Assembly (NCBI RefSeq): GCF_002213425.1
Contig: NZ_NJGV01000017.1
Location: forward strand, 39,130-103,129
Direction of reading: 5' to 3'
DNA length: 64,000 nt
Source of the DNA: Herbaspirillum aquaticum
Lineage (GTDB): Bacteria; Pseudomonadota; Gammaproteobacteria; Burkholderiales; Burkholderiaceae_D
The translations under genes were made by a program, and so were the position numbers. Under the pieces are notes generated by a model, which did not search any database, had not been told where the DNA came from, and saw only the letters and a program-made list of their open reading frames with translations. Within the stretch, counting starts at the first letter, position 1. Each line of letters opens with the position of its first letter. This document shows positions 49,207 to 58,652 of the stretch, in pieces.

Positions 49207-50781
49207 ATGCTGCTGCGTTCCATGCGTCTGCTCAAGATCATCCGTGTGGCCATTCTTTACGGCCTGGATGAAATCATCGCTTCCGAATTCGCGCCCCCGC
49301 GCATTGCCCGCATCATCAACCGCATCTTCTTCTGGCGCGACCTGACCGCCCCACGCGGTGAGCGCTTGCGCCGCGCGCTGGAGGATCTCGGTCCCATCTT
49401 CATCAAGTTCGGCCAGGTGCTCTCGACCCGGCGCGACCTGATGCCGCCCGATATCGCCAATGAACTGACGCTGCTGCAGGACCGCGTGCCGCCCTTCGAT
49501 TCGGAACTGGCGGTCAAGCAGATCGAGAAGTCGCTGGGCGCACATCCGGACCAGCTCTTCGCCAGCTTCGAGCGCACCCCGGTGGCTTCGGCCTCGATCG
49601 CGCAGGTGCACTTCGCCACCCTGAAGGATGGCAAGGAAGTGGCGGTCAAGGTGCTGCGCCCCGGCATGCGCGACATCATCGATCACGACATCGGCCTGAT
49701 GCACGTAGCCGCCGACTGGCTGGAACGCCTGTGGGAAGACGGCCGTCGCCTGAAGGCCAAGGAAGTCGTGGGCGAGTTCGACAAGTACCTGCACGACGAG
49801 CTCGATCTCATGCGCGAAGCGGCCAATGCCAGCCAGCTGCGCCGCAACTTCGCCGAGTCCACGCTGCTGATGGTGCCGGAGATGTATTGGGATTATTGTT
49901 CATCCTCGGTGATCGTGATGGAGCGCATGCATGGCATCCCGATCTCGCAGACCGAGCGCCTGCGCGCCGAAGGGGTGGACCTGTCCAAGCTCTCGCGCGA
50001 TGGCGTGGAGATTTTCTTCACCCAGGTGTTTCGCGATGGCTTCTTCCACGCTGACATGCACCCCGGCAACATCCTGGTGTCGGTGGCCCCGGAAACTTTC
50101 GGCCGCTATATCGCGCTGGACTTCGGCATCGTCGGCACGCTCAATGATTACGACAAGGATTACCTGTCGCAGAATTTCCTGGCCTTCTTCCGCCGCGATT
50201 ACAAGCGCGTGGCCGAGGCCCACATCGAATCCGGATGGGCCCCCAAGGAAACCCGCGTCGATGAACTCGAAGCCGCCGTGCGTGCCTGCTGCGAACCGAT
50301 CTTCGACCGCCCGTTGAAGGACATCTCCTTCGGCCAGGTGCTGCTGCGCCTGTTCCAGACCTCGCGTCGTTTCAACGTGGAAGTGCAGCCGCAACTGGTG
50401 CTGCTGCAGAAGACCCTGCTCAACGTCGAAGGACTGGGCCGCCAGCTCGATCCGGACCTGGACCTGTGGAAGACCGCCAAGCCCTATCTCGAACGCTGGA
50501 TGAGCGAACAGATCGGCTGGCGCGGTTTCGTCGAACAGCTGAAGGTGGAAGTGCCGCGTTACAGCCGCTTGCTGCCGGAACTGCCGCGCCTGGCGCACCA
50601 GGCGCTGACGCGCTACACCGAAGGCGAGAACCAGCCGCAGAACACCGAGCTGATTCGCAAGCTGCTGGCCGAGCAGCGGCGCACCAACATGCTTTTGGGC
50701 GTGATCGTCTATTTCGGCGGCGGGCTCATCGGCGGCATCATCGTGATCCAGGTGCTGATGCACTTCCTGAAGTTCTATTGA
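49207..50781 (+). CDS. ubiB: Ubiquinone biosynthesis protein UbiB (atypical kinase-like ATPase)
   Basis: A 524-residue membrane-bound atypical kinase. The KxGQ motif is in [17 protein letters not shown], the Ala-rich nucleotide loop in [13 protein letters not shown], and the catalytic DxHPGN motif in [11 protein letters not shown] with DFG in ALDFGIVG. Two C-terminal transmembrane helices (about 495-520) anchor it. It hydrolyses ATP to support ubiquinone precursor handling. It begins immediately after the ubiJ stop, so the two are coupled. Confidence 0.97.
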   Translation: MLLRSMRLLKIIRVAILYGLDEIIASEFAPPRIARIINRIFFWRDLTAPRGERLRRALEDLGPIFIKFGQVLSTRRDLMPPDIANELTLLQDRVPPFDSELAVKQIEKSLGAHPDQLFASFERTPVASASIAQVHFATLKDGKEVAVKVLRPGMRDIIDHDIGLMHVAADWLERLWEDGRRLKAKEVVGEFDKYLHDELDLMREAANASQLRRNFAESTLLMVPEMYWDYCSSSVIVMERMHGIPISQTERLRAEGVDLSKLSRDGVEIFFTQVFRDGFFHADMHPGNILVSVAPETFGRYIALDFGIVGTLNDYDKDYLSQNFLAFFRRDYKRVAEAHIESGWAPKETRVDELEAAVRACCEPIFDRPLKDISFGQVLLRLFQTSRRFNVEVQPQLVLLQKTLLNVEGLGRQLDPDLDLWKTAKPYLERWMSEQIGWRGFVEQLKVEVPRYSRLLPELPRLAHQALTRYTEGENQPQNTELIRKLLAEQRRTNMLLGVIVYFGGGLIGGIIVIQVLMHFLKFY

Positions 50782-50789
50782 TGTAAATA

Positions 50790-50850
50790 ATTTAGATATT
50801 TAGATATTTAGATAATTTGGATAGTTTGGATAATTTGGAAAATATCTAAA
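50790..50850. repeat. AT-rich tandem repeats after ubiB
   Basis: Three copies of the 8-mer ATTTAGAT (50790-50813) run into three near-copies of the 9-mer AATTTGGAT (50814-50840). The next ten bases (AATATCTAAA, 50841-50850) are the reverse complement of 50791-50800. The block begins 8 bases after the ubiB stop and precedes an MFS exporter. Confidence 0.8.
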
Positions 50851-50865
50851 ATTGTCTCCAGCAAG

Positions 50866-50883
50866 CGCCGGCCTATGCCGGCG
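50866..50883 (+). terminator. Possible terminator or hairpin upstream of the MFS exporter
   Basis: CGCCGGC and GCCGGCG pair around a CTAT loop, followed by TTTCGC. The T-tract is short. Confidence 0.4.
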
Positions 50884-50926
50884 TTTCGCATGGTTCAACC
50901 AAAAAAGATAAAGGCCAGAAAACACC

Positions 50927-52375
50927 GTGGGAACCGACGACAACAGCCTGTCCGATGCGCGCGTGCGCATGCTGCCCTATATCGTGGCGGCGACTTTCTT
51001 CATGGAGTATCTCGATACCACCATCATCGCCACGGCCTTGCCGCAGATGGCGCAGTCCTTCGGTGTCGGCCCCAACGAACTGAGCCTGGGCATGACGGCC
51101 TACATGCTGACGCTGGCCGTCTTCATTCCCATCAGCGGCTGGGTGGCCGACCGCTTCGGTTCGCGTACCGTGTTCGGATTGGCCATTGCCATCTTCACGT
51201 TCGCTTCCATCCTGTGCGGTTTTTCGCAGAACGTGTGGGAATTCACCGCAGCGCGCGTGCTGCAGGGGCTGGGCGGGGCGATGATGGTACCGGTCGGACG
51301 CATGATCGTGGTGCGCAGTACCGGCAAGGACAGGCTGATGAAAGCCATTGCCACCATCACCTGGCCGGCCATCGTGGCACCCGTGGTGGGGCCATCAATC
51401 GGTGGTTTCATCACCACCTATGCTTCCTGGCATTGGATCTTCCTGATGAACGTGCCGTTCGGTATCGCCGCGTTCATTGCCGTGATGCGCGTGGTGCGCA
51501 ATGAACACGGGCACAGCAAGCGGCCGCTGGATGTGATTGGCTTCCTGCTCTCGGGCGCGGCGCTCACTTCGCTGCTGTATGGCACCGAGATCGCCAGCCA
51601 TATGGAATCCAACATCAAGGTGGCGCTTGGCTTCGTGGGCCTGGGTGTGGTGCTCGGGTACGGCGCGTGGTGGCACATGCAGCGCATCGAACATCCGCTG
51701 CTGGATTTTTCCAGCCTGCGTATCCCGACCTATTCGGTGACGGTGCTGACCGGTTCGCTTACGCGTATCGGCGTGGATGCGGTGCCTTACCTGATGCCGC
51801 TGATGTTCCAGATCGGTTTCGGCCTGACGGCGTTCCAGTCGGGTTTGCTGCTGCTGGCCACTGCCCTTGGCAATCTTGGCATGAAGGCGTTCACCACGCG
51901 TATCCTGCAGCGCTTCGGTTTCCGCAGTGTCGCGGTCAACAATGCGGCCATCGCCGGCTGCCTCATCATTGCCTGCGGCTTGCTCACGCCAGGCACGCCG
52001 CTGCCGGTGATCCTGGGGGTGATCTTCTGTTATGGGCTGTCGCGGTCGATGCAGTTTTCTACCCTGGCCACGCTGGCCTATGCCGATATCAGCGATGCCC
52101 GCAAATCCTCGGCCAGTACCCTCTGGAGCGTGGCGCAGCAGATGACCATCGGCATGGGCATCGCCTTCGGTGCGCTGGCCTTGCGGATCGCGGCGGCGCT
52201 GCGGGGCGAGGAGATCGATGCCAGCGGCGCGCATTTCACGCTGGGCGATTTCCAGTGGGCTTTTGCGATGGCCGGTGTAGTGACATTGATCTCGGTGATC
52301 GGCTATCGCGGCCTGGCGCGGGACGCGGGCAGCAACATCGGTGGCGGGATGCGCGCGGCGCAAGGCAAGCGCTGA
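50927..52375 (+). CDS. DHA2-family MFS drug exporter
   Basis: A 482-residue MFS exporter with about 14 predicted helices. LDTTIIATALPQMAQSFG is the DHA2 N-terminal signature (motif D1) and GWVADRFGSRTVFG is motif A; motif C is in TWPAIVAPVVGPSIGGFITTY. The start is GTG at 50927 with a weak AAAGG site; an ATG at 50969 is an alternative. It lies downstream of the AT-rich repeats and convergent with a LysR gene. Substrates cannot be inferred. Confidence 0.9.
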   Translation: MGTDDNSLSDARVRMLPYIVAATFFMEYLDTTIIATALPQMAQSFGVGPNELSLGMTAYMLTLAVFIPISGWVADRFGSRTVFGLAIAIFTFASILCGFSQNVWEFTAARVLQGLGGAMMVPVGRMIVVRSTGKDRLMKAIATITWPAIVAPVVGPSIGGFITTYASWHWIFLMNVPFGIAAFIAVMRVVRNEHGHSKRPLDVIGFLLSGAALTSLLYGTEIASHMESNIKVALGFVGLGVVLGYGAWWHMQRIEHPLLDFSSLRIPTYSVTVLTGSLTRIGVDAVPYLMPLMFQIGFGLTAFQSGLLLLATALGNLGMKAFTTRILQRFGFRSVAVNNAAIAGCLIIACGLLTPGTPLPVILGVIFCYGLSRSMQFSTLATLAYADISDARKSSASTLWSVAQQMTIGMGIAFGALALRIAAALRGEEIDASGAHFTLGDFQWAFAMAGVVTLISVIGYRGLARDAGSNIGGGMRAAQGKR

Positions 52376-52392
52376 ACTGCGCTGGCGCGCCT

Positions 52393-53319
52393 TCAGCGGT
52401 GCGCCGAAAAGCGCTCCGCCAGGCGCTCGCGGCGGAAGTGCTCGACCACGAAGTCGACGAATACCCGCGTCTTGGCCGGCAGCAGCCGCGCCGCAGTGAA
52501 GTAGAGCGAGAGCATGCCGGTATCCACGTACCAGTCCGGCAGCACCCGTACCAGCGTGCCGCGGTCCAGATAGAGCAGGGCGTGCGGCATCGACACCAGC
52601 GTGATGCCCAGCCCCGCTTCGGCCACTTCGCAAGCCGCATTGGCATCGCTCATGGTCATGCGTTGCTGCAGCGTCACCGGGGCCTGCTGGCCGCCGTGGT
52701 CGCGTAGCGAGAAGGGCCGCACGCGTCCCGTCTGCGGCGAGCGGATCAGGATGCCCGCATGCTCGGCCAGGTCGGCCGGCGAGCGCAAGGCGGGATGCGT
52801 CTCCAGGTAGGCGGGGGAAGCCAGCAGCACCCGATGCGCCGGGGCCAGCTCGCGCGCCACCACGCCGGGCGACAGCTCGGTGCCGCCGGCGATGGCGGCA
52901 TCAAATCCCTCCGTGATGAGATCCACCGAGCGGTTCTCGAAATGCCAGTCCGGCTGGATGCCCGGATAGCGTCCCAGGAATTCTCCCAGCAAGGGCACGA
53001 TGTATTGCCGCCCGAAACCAGTCCCCATGCTGACCTTGAGCGTGCCGGCCGGCTGCCCGCCGGCGCTGGCCAGATTGGCTACGGCACTGCGGATGGCTTG
53101 CAGGCCGCCGCCGACTTCCTGCAGGAAACGTTCGCCCGCTTCGGTCAGCGAGAGCTTGCGGGTGCTCCGGTGAAACAGCCGCACGCCCAGTGAGGTCTCC
53201 AGCCGTGCCACGTTCTTGCCCACCGCCGCCGAGGTCAGGCCGAGCTGGCGTGCCGCCGCCGAAAAGCTGCCCACGTGGGCCGCAGCGACGAAGCATTCGA
53301 TGCTGGTCATGGTTTCCAT
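52393..53319 (-). CDS. LysR-family transcriptional regulator (divergent from SDR)
   Basis: A 308-residue LysR regulator. The winged helix (SIECFVAAAHVGSFSAAARQLGLTSAAVGKNVARLE) is followed by a sugar-binding-like effector domain (about 90-295). It resembles the branch that pairs with nearby short-chain dehydrogenases or drug exporters. It is divergent from the SDR gene at 53475, and a perfect palindrome in the gap is the likely operator. Effector unknown. Confidence 0.9.
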   Translation of the reverse strand: METMTSIECFVAAAHVGSFSAAARQLGLTSAAVGKNVARLETSLGVRLFHRSTRKLSLTEAGERFLQEVGGGLQAIRSAVANLASAGGQPAGTLKVSMGTGFGRQYIVPLLGEFLGRYPGIQPDWHFENRSVDLITEGFDAAIAGGTELSPGVVARELAPAHRVLLASPAYLETHPALRSPADLAEHAGILIRSPQTGRVRPFSLRDHGGQQAPVTLQQRMTMSDANAACEVAEAGLGITLVSMPHALLYLDRGTLVRVLPDWYVDTGMLSLYFTAARLLPAKTRVFVDFVVEHFRRERLAERFSAHR

Positions 53320-53329
53320 CGCTTGATTC

Positions 53330-53344
53330 TAAACCATTGGTTTA
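53330..53344. promoter_or_regulatory. Palindromic operator candidate TAAACCATTGGTTTA
   Basis: Seven-base perfect arms around a central T. It sits in the divergent region 11 bases upstream of the LysR gene start and 131 bases before the SDR gene, as expected for a LysR autoregulatory site. Confidence 0.6.
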
Positions 53345-53474
53345 AAAAGAAGATAGGGATTGCCAGCTAGTCGCCACATAATCAAACACCGATACTTGCT
53401 TCAACCCGGACGCACACAGCAGCACCCCGCTGCAGGCCGACGGGGCCAATCCTTCACTTTCAAGGAGCAAGATC

Positions 53475-54254
53475 ATGAACAAGCAAATCCAGACCGCCGC
53501 CGCATCCGCCTCCACCTCCACCCTGGCCTCCAAGGTTGCCTTCGTGCAAGGCGGTTCGCGCGGCATCGGCGCGGCCATCGTGCAGCGCCTCGCCGCCGAA
53601 GGCGTCACCGTCGCCTTCACCTATGTCACTTCGCCGGACAAGGCGCAAGCCCTGGTTTCCCGCGTCGAAGCCGCCGGTGGCCGCGCCCTGGCGATCCAGG
53701 CCGACAGCACCGATGCAGCCGCCCTGCAGCAAGCCATCCGCCTGGCCGCCGAGACCTTTGGTCGCCTCGATATTCTGGTCAACAATGCTGGCGTGCTGGC
53801 CATAGGCCCCATCGATGAGTTCAAGCTGGAAGACCTGGACCGCACCCTGGCCGTGAACGTGCGCAGCGTGGTCGTGGCGACCCAGGCGGCCGTGCGCTAC
53901 ATGGGCGAAGGTGGCCGCGTCATCAGCATCGGCAGCACCAACGCCGACCGCATCCCCTTTGCCGGCGGCGCCGTGTATGCCATGAGCAAGTCGGCACTGG
54001 TTGGCTTGACCAAGGGCCTGGCCCGCGACCTCGGCCCGCGCGGCATCACCGTCAACAATGTCCAGCCCGGTCCGGTCGATACCGACATGAATCCGGCCAA
54101 CAGCGACTTTGCTGCGTCCCTGACTGGCTTGATGGCACTGCCGCGCTATGGCAAGGCGGAGGAAATTGCCAGTTTCGTGGCTTATCTGGCAGGTCCGGAA
54201 GCCGGCTACATCACTGGTGCCAACCTGATGATCGATGGCGGTTTCTCGGCTTGA
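53475..54254 (+). CDS. Short-chain dehydrogenase/reductase
   Basis: A 259-residue classical SDR. The cofactor motif GGSRGIGAAIVQRL and NNAG are in place, and the catalytic triad is Ser-153-region (SIGST), Tyr-x3-Lys (YAMSK). The C-terminal GYITGANLMIDGGFSA resembles 3-oxoacyl-ACP reductases, but this alone does not set the substrate. The first 18 residues are Ala/Ser/Thr-rich and could be an extra extension. AAGGAGCAAGATC is a good ribosome site. It is divergent from a LysR gene that may regulate it. Confidence 0.9.
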   Translation: MNKQIQTAAASASTSTLASKVAFVQGGSRGIGAAIVQRLAAEGVTVAFTYVTSPDKAQALVSRVEAAGGRALAIQADSTDAAALQQAIRLAAETFGRLDILVNNAGVLAIGPIDEFKLEDLDRTLAVNVRSVVVATQAAVRYMGEGGRVISIGSTNADRIPFAGGAVYAMSKSALVGLTKGLARDLGPRGITVNNVQPGPVDTDMNPANSDFAASLTGLMALPRYGKAEEIASFVAYLAGPEAGYITGANLMIDGGFSA

Positions 54255-54283
54255 TCGCTGCTGGGCCCGTCACTCTCAGGACG

Positions 54284-54322
54284 TAAAAAAACCTCGCGCC
54301 AGTTTGCACCGGGCGAGGTTTG
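54284..54322 (-). terminator. Intrinsic terminator of the trp operon
   Basis: CCTCGC and GCGAGG arms are followed on the minus strand by seven Ts. It lies 25 bases after the trpC stop and also terminates the convergent SDR transcript weakly. Confidence 0.85.
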
Positions 54323-54346
54323 TTCGTGCGTGCGGCAATCAGGCAA

Positions 54347-55147
54347 TCAGGCGAACAGGCGTGCCAGCTCTACGCCCGGCTCCGGCGCACGCATGAAGGC
54401 TTCACCGACCAGGAAGGCGTGCACGTCGGCATCGCGCATGCGCTTGACGTCGTCCGGTGTGGCGATGGCCGACTCGGTAACCACCAGCTTTTCCGGCGGG
54501 ATGCGCGGCAGCAGGTTCAGGGTGGTGTCCAGCGTGGTTTCAAAGGTGCGCAGGTTGCGGTTGTTGATGCCCAGCAGACGCGTCTTGAGCTTCAGGGCGG
54601 CTTCCAGTTCGGCCTGGTCATGGACTTCCACCAGCACGCTCATGCCCAGCTCATGGGCGCAGGCTTCCATGTCGGCCATCAGGCCATGGTCCAGCGCGGC
54701 CACGATCAGCAGGATGGCGTCCGCGCCCCAGGAGCGCGCCTGGTAGATCTGGTAATGATCCATCATGAAATCCTTGCGCAGCACCGGCAGGGCACACGCG
54801 GCGCGCGCCTGTTTGAGGTAGTCCGGCGAGCCCTGGAAGAATTGTTCATCGGTCAGTACCGATAGGCAGGCCGCGCCATGTTCGGCATAGCTCACCGCGA
54901 TTTCGGCCGGCTTGAAGTCGGGCCGGATTACGCCCTTGGAAGGCGAGGCCTTCTTGACTTCGGCAATCACGCCGGCCTGGCCGTTGGCGATCTTGCCGCG
55001 CAGGCTCTCTTCGAAATTGCGCAGTTCCGAGCGCAATTCGCTGTCGGTTTCCACATCGCGGCGCAGGCTGGCAAGGTCGCGCTGCTTCTGCGCGATGCGG
55101 ACTTCCTCGGCCTTGACGTCGAGGATCTTGTTGAGGATGTCGGACAT
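54347..55147 (-). CDS. trpC: Indole-3-glycerol phosphate synthase
   Basis: A 266-residue TIM-barrel enzyme that closes the indole ring from Cd[20 protein letters not shown] is the substrate-binding Lys/Ser motif, with [27 protein letters not shown] next. The start at 55147 is chosen for the [11 protein letters not shown]-terminus. It is a stand-alone TrpC with no TrpF fusion, and it is the last gene of trpEGDC. The gap after trpD is short. Confidence 0.97.
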   Translation of the reverse strand: MSDILNKILDVKAEEVRIAQKQRDLASLRRDVETDSELRSELRNFEESLRGKIANGQAGVIAEVKKASPSKGVIRPDFKPAEIAVSYAEHGAACLSVLTDEQFFQGSPDYLKQARAACALPVLRKDFMMDHYQIYQARSWGADAILLIVAALDHGLMADMEACAHELGMSVLVEVHDQAELEAALKLKTRLLGINNRNLRTFETTLDTTLNLLPRIPPEKLVVTESAIATPDDVKRMRDADVHAFLVGEAFMRAPEPGVELARLFA

Positions 55148-55164
55148 GAGCTTCCTTGTCGGTT

Positions 55165-56202
55165 TCAATGTTTGCCGCCGAGCTGGCGGGTCACCTGGAC
55201 GAACTGGTCCAGCTTGGCGCGGGCCGCGCCGGAGGCGATGGTCGCGCGTGCGGTCTGCAGGCCCTCTGCGATGGAAGGCGCAACGCCGGCTGCATACAGG
55301 GCGGTGGCGGCATTGATGACTACGATGTCGTGCACCGGACCGGGTTCCCCGCGCAGGGCTTCGAAGATCTTCTCCTTCGATTCGGTGGCATTGCCGACCT
55401 GCAAGTTGCGGCTGGCAAACATGGACAGCCCGAAGTCTTCCGGATGGATCTCGTATTCGCGGATCTCGCCGTTGACCAGCTCGCCCACCATGGTGGCGCC
55501 GCCCAGCGTGACTTCGTCGAGGTTGTCGCGGCCCCAGACCACAATGGCGTGTTGCGCACCCAGGCGTTGCAGCACGCGCACCTGGATGCCGACCAGGTCC
55601 GCATGGAATACGCCCATTAGGATGTTGGGGGCACCGGCCGGATTGGTGAGCGGACCGAGGATGTTGAAGATGGTGCGCACGCCCAGCTCCTTGCGCACCG
55701 GGGCCGCATGCTTCATGGCGGCGTGGTGGTTGGGGGCGAACATGAAGCCGATGCCGGTCTGGGCAATCGATTGCGCCACTTGCTCGGGTTGCAGGTTGAT
55801 GTCCGCACCGAGTGCTTCGAGCACGTCGGCGCTGCCGGAGGAGGAAGAAACACTGCGTCCGCCATGCTTGGCCACGCGTGCACCGGCGGCCGCCGCCACG
55901 AACATGGAGGCGGTGGAAATGTTGAAGGTGTGGGCACCGTCGCCGCCGGTGCCGACGATGTCGAGCAGGCGCGAGGTGTCGGCCATCGGCACCTTGGTGG
56001 CGAATTCGCGCATGACCTGGGCGGCGGCGGCGATCTCGCCGATGCTTTCCTTTTTCACGCGCAGGCCCATGGTCAGGGCCGCGATCATCACCGGCGACAT
56101 CTCGCCGCCCATGATCTGGCGGAACAGCGTCAGCATTTCATCGTGGAAGATCTCGCGGTGTTCGATACAGCGCAGCAGCGCTTCTTGGGGAGTGATGGGC
56201 AT
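55165..56202 (-). CDS. trpD: Anthranilate phosphoribosyltransferase
   Basis: A 345-residue enzyme transferring the PRPP ribosyl group to anthranilate. The PRPP-binding glycine loop is [17 protein letters not shown], and the [10 protein letters not shown] and [16 protein letters not shown] segments match the family. The start at 56202 was chosen for [13 protein letters not shown]. It lies between trpG and trpC in the operon. PRPP for this step comes from prs. Confidence 0.97.
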   Translation of the reverse strand: MPITPQEALLRCIEHREIFHDEMLTLFRQIMGGEMSPVMIAALTMGLRVKKESIGEIAAAAQVMREFATKVPMADTSRLLDIVGTGGDGAHTFNISTASMFVAAAAGARVAKHGGRSVSSSSGSADVLEALGADINLQPEQVAQSIAQTGIGFMFAPNHHAAMKHAAPVRKELGVRTIFNILGPLTNPAGAPNILMGVFHADLVGIQVRVLQRLGAQHAIVVWGRDNLDEVTLGGATMVGELVNGEIREYEIHPEDFGLSMFASRNLQVGNATESKEKIFEALRGEPGPVHDIVVINAATALYAAGVAPSIAEGLQTARATIASGAARAKLDQFVQVTRQLGGKH

Positions 56203-56228
56203 GTCTTGTCTCGATGTGTGTAATGGTC

Positions 56229-56804
56229 TCAGCCGTGGGCGCTGCCGGTCAGGAAGTTCTTGAGCAGGGCGTGGCCGTGCTCGGAAAGGATGGACTCGGG
56301 GTGGAACTGCACGCCTTGCAGGTCGAACTCCTTGTGGCGTACGCCCATGATCTCGCCATCGTCGGTCCAGGCGGTCACTTCCAGGCAATCCGGCAGGCTG
56401 GCGCGTTCGATGGCCAGCGAGTGGTAGCGGATCACGGTGTAGGGGGTGGGCAGGTCCTTGAAGACGCCCACGCCGGTGTGCGCGATTTTGGACGTCTTGC
56501 CATGCATGACCTGCTTGGCGCGGATGATGTTGCCGCCGAAGGCTTCACCGATGGCCTGGTGACCCAGGCAAACACCAAGGATGGGCAGCTTGCCGGAAAA
56601 TTCCTTCAGCAGGTCCACGCAGATGCCGGCTTCCTTGGGGCTGCAGGGGCCGGGGGAGAGGCAGATGCGTTCGGGGTTGAGCTTCTTGATGTCATCCAGC
56701 GTGATCTCGTCATTGCGGATGGTCAGCACCTCTTCGCCCAGCTCGCCGAAGTATTGCACCAGGTTGTAGGTGAAGGAGTCGTAGTTGTCGATCATCAGCA
56801 GCAT
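56229..56804 (-). CDS. trpG: Anthranilate synthase glutamine amidotransferase component
   Basis: A 191-residue class I glutamine amidotransferase supplying ammonia to TrpE. The nucleophile Cys is in [16 protein letters not shown], and the His and Glu of the triad in FHPESIL. The ATG directly follows the trpE stop, so the two subunits are made in a coupled way. Confidence 0.97.
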   Translation of the reverse strand: MLLMIDNYDSFTYNLVQYFGELGEEVLTIRNDEITLDDIKKLNPERICLSPGPCSPKEAGICVDLLKEFSGKLPILGVCLGHQAIGEAFGGNIIRAKQVMHGKTSKIAHTGVGVFKDLPTPYTVIRYHSLAIERASLPDCLEVTAWTDDGEIMGVRHKEFDLQGVQFHPESILSEHGHALLKNFLTGSAHG

Positions 56805-58301
56805 TTAGATTTCTCCGTCCAGGCCATCTTGCACTTGTTCAGCAGCGCGCAGTACGGCGCGCGCCTTGTTTTCGGTTTCTTCCCATTCCATTTCTGGCAC
56901 CGAGTCGGCCACGATGCCGGCGGCCGCCTGCACGTACAGGGTGCCATCCTTGATGACACCGGTACGGATCGCAATGGCCACGTCCATCTCGCCGCCGAAG
57001 GAGAGATAGCCGCAGGCGCCGCCATAGATGCCGCGCTTGGTCGGTTCCAGTTCGTCGATGATTTCCATGGCGCGCACCTTGGGGGCGCCCGACAGGGTGC
57101 CGGCCGGGAAGGTGGCCTTGAGCACATCCAGGTTGGACATGCCGGGTTTCAAGATGCCCTCGACGTTGGAGACGATGTGCTGCACGTGGGAATATTTCTC
57201 GATCACCATCTGGTCGGTGACCTTGACGCTGCCGGTGGTGGCGATGCGGCCGATGTCGTTGCGGGCCAGGTCGATCAGCATCACGTGTTCGGCGATTTCC
57301 TTGGGATCGGCCAGCAGTTCGCGCGCCAGCTGTTCATCGCGCTCGATGGTGGAGCCGCGCGGCCGCGTGCCGGCCAGCGGACGGATGGTGATCTTCTTCT
57401 GGCCTTCACCGATGGATTCGTTGCGCACCAGGATTTCCGGCGAGGCGCCGACGATCTGCATGTCGCCGAAGTTGTAGAAGTACATGTAAGGAGAGGGGTT
57501 CAGCGAACGCAGCGCGCGGTACAGCATCAGCGGCGAATCCACATAGGATTTCCTGAGGCGCTGGCCGATCTGCACCTGCATCAGGTCACCGGCCATCACG
57601 TATTCCTTGGCGCGGGCCACGGCCTTGAGATATTCGTCCTTGGGGAATTCGCGGATCGTTTCGGTACGCACCGAGCCGGTCGTGACGGGCGCATCGGCCG
57701 GGCGGCGCAGCATGGCGCGCAGGTCGCGCAGGCGCTGGCGGCCACGGGAGAAGGCTTCCGGCTGGGTGGGGTCGGCGTAGACGATCAGGTAAAGCTTGCC
57801 GGAGAGGTTGTCGATGACGGCCAGTTCCTCGGTCAGCAGCAGCTGGATGTCGGGCAGGCCCAGCGTATCCTGCGGAGCGCTGTTTTCCAGGCGCTTTTCG
57901 ATGTAGCGCACGGCGTCGTAGCCGAAATAGCCGGCCAGGCCGCCGCAGAAGCGCGGCATGCCGGGACGGATGGCGACCTTGAAGCGGGATTGATACTCGG
58001 CGATGAATTCCAGGGCATTGCCTTGGGCGGTCTCGATGACCTCGTCATTCTTGAGCACTTCGATCTGCTGGCCGCTGCAGCGGATCTTGGTGGAGGCGGG
58101 CAGGCCGATGAAGGAGTAGCGGCCGAAGCGTTCGCCACCGACCACCGACTCCAGCAGGAAGGTGTTCTTGCCGGTGTTGTGGCTCTGGGCCAGCTTGAGA
58201 TAGAGCGTCAGCGGGGTTTCCAGGTCGGCGAAGGCTTCGGCGATCAGGGGGATGCGGTTGTAGCCTTCGGCGGCCAGCGATTTGAATTCGAGTTCGGTCA
58301 T
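56805..58301 (-). CDS. trpE: Anthranilate synthase component I
   Basis: A 498-residue chorismate-binding enzyme that forms anthranilate. The feedback tryptophan site is represented by the N-terminal LLES motif (FLLESVVGGERFGRYSF). The catalytic domain has RPLAGTRPRGST and AEHVMLIDLARNDIG. It is the first structural gene after the trpL leader and attenuator. Tryptophan regulation is likely at both attenuation and feedback levels. Confidence 0.98.
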   Translation of the reverse strand: MTELEFKSLAAEGYNRIPLIAEAFADLETPLTLYLKLAQSHNTGKNTFLLESVVGGERFGRYSFIGLPASTKIRCSGQQIEVLKNDEVIETAQGNALEFIAEYQSRFKVAIRPGMPRFCGGLAGYFGYDAVRYIEKRLENSAPQDTLGLPDIQLLLTEELAVIDNLSGKLYLIVYADPTQPEAFSRGRQRLRDLRAMLRRPADAPVTTGSVRTETIREFPKDEYLKAVARAKEYVMAGDLMQVQIGQRLRKSYVDSPLMLYRALRSLNPSPYMYFYNFGDMQIVGASPEILVRNESIGEGQKKITIRPLAGTRPRGSTIERDEQLARELLADPKEIAEHVMLIDLARNDIGRIATTGSVKVTDQMVIEKYSHVQHIVSNVEGILKPGMSNLDVLKATFPAGTLSGAPKVRAMEIIDELEPTKRGIYGGACGYLSFGGEMDVAIAIRTGVIKDGTLYVQAAAGIVADSVPEMEWEETENKARAVLRAAEQVQDGLDGEI

Positions 58302-58463
58302 GTGTCACTCCAGACCGCCATTGTAGGGTACGCGGGCCTGGCCGCAGACCGTCGCAACACGCCATGAAGCCATGGACGCGATGCACGCGGATGCAGCAGA
58401 CAGGTGCGGACTCTCGTCAGCGGTGTCGTTATGGAAATTACGGGAAATGCGGAGGATGCGGTA

Positions 58464-58550
58464 CCACAACAAACGACCCGGCACGCAGGTGCGGCCAGGT
58501 CCAGGCGTCAATTACTGCGCCTGGAATTGCCAGCGTCGCCACAGCCAGGC
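58464..58550 (-). promoter_or_regulatory. trp operon transcription attenuator
   Basis: Region 1 (GCCTGG, 58545-58550) pairs with region 2 (CCAGGC). Region 2 (TCCAGGCG, 58518-58525) pairs perfectly with region 3 (CGCCTGGA, 58500-58507). Region 3's GACCTGGC (58494-58501) pairs with region 4 (GCCGGGTC, 58475-58482), followed by the T-rich GTTTGTTGT. Region 1 lies within the Trp codons of trpL, so ribosome stalling would free region 2 to form the antiterminator. This is the classic three-way switch. Confidence 0.85.
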
Positions 58551-58598
58551 CTCAGGGGCGGCTGTCGGTTGAGCGGTTCGTTTGTTGTTACGAAACAT
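58512..58598 (-). CDS. trpL: trp operon leader peptide
   Basis: A 28-residue leader peptide with Trp at positions 18, 20 and 23 (WLWRRW), then QFQAQ and stop TAA. Three Trp codons in six, directly over region 1 of the attenuator, mark it as the tryptophan sensor. Under low tryptophan, the ribosome stalls here and the antiterminator forms. The ATG at 58598 has no strong Shine-Dalgarno. The leader was recognised from the codons and hairpins, not from homology. Confidence 0.85.
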   Translation of the reverse strand: MFRNNKRTAQPTAAPEAWLWRRWQFQAQ

Positions 58599-58652
58599 TG
58601 ATGTGGGTCGCGATTGGATCTTCGGTCTGTCGACCGGTGAGCTGACGGGCTG

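Larger units (their letters stand above)
58302..58652. other. 351-base region between gph and trpE: trpL leader, attenuator and 5' UTR
   Basis: On the minus strand it contains the trpL peptide (58512-58598), the attenuator hairpins (58464-58550), and about 160 untranslated bases before trpE. The gph stop lies 54 bases upstream of the trpL start. No separate strong promoter was recognised between gph and trpL, so read-through from rpe-gph is possible. Confidence 0.7.

Noticed and set aside
56214..58367. Long plus-strand open frame across trpG and trpE
   Set aside because: Antisense shadow of two firmly identified genes; no ribosome site and no recognisable domains.
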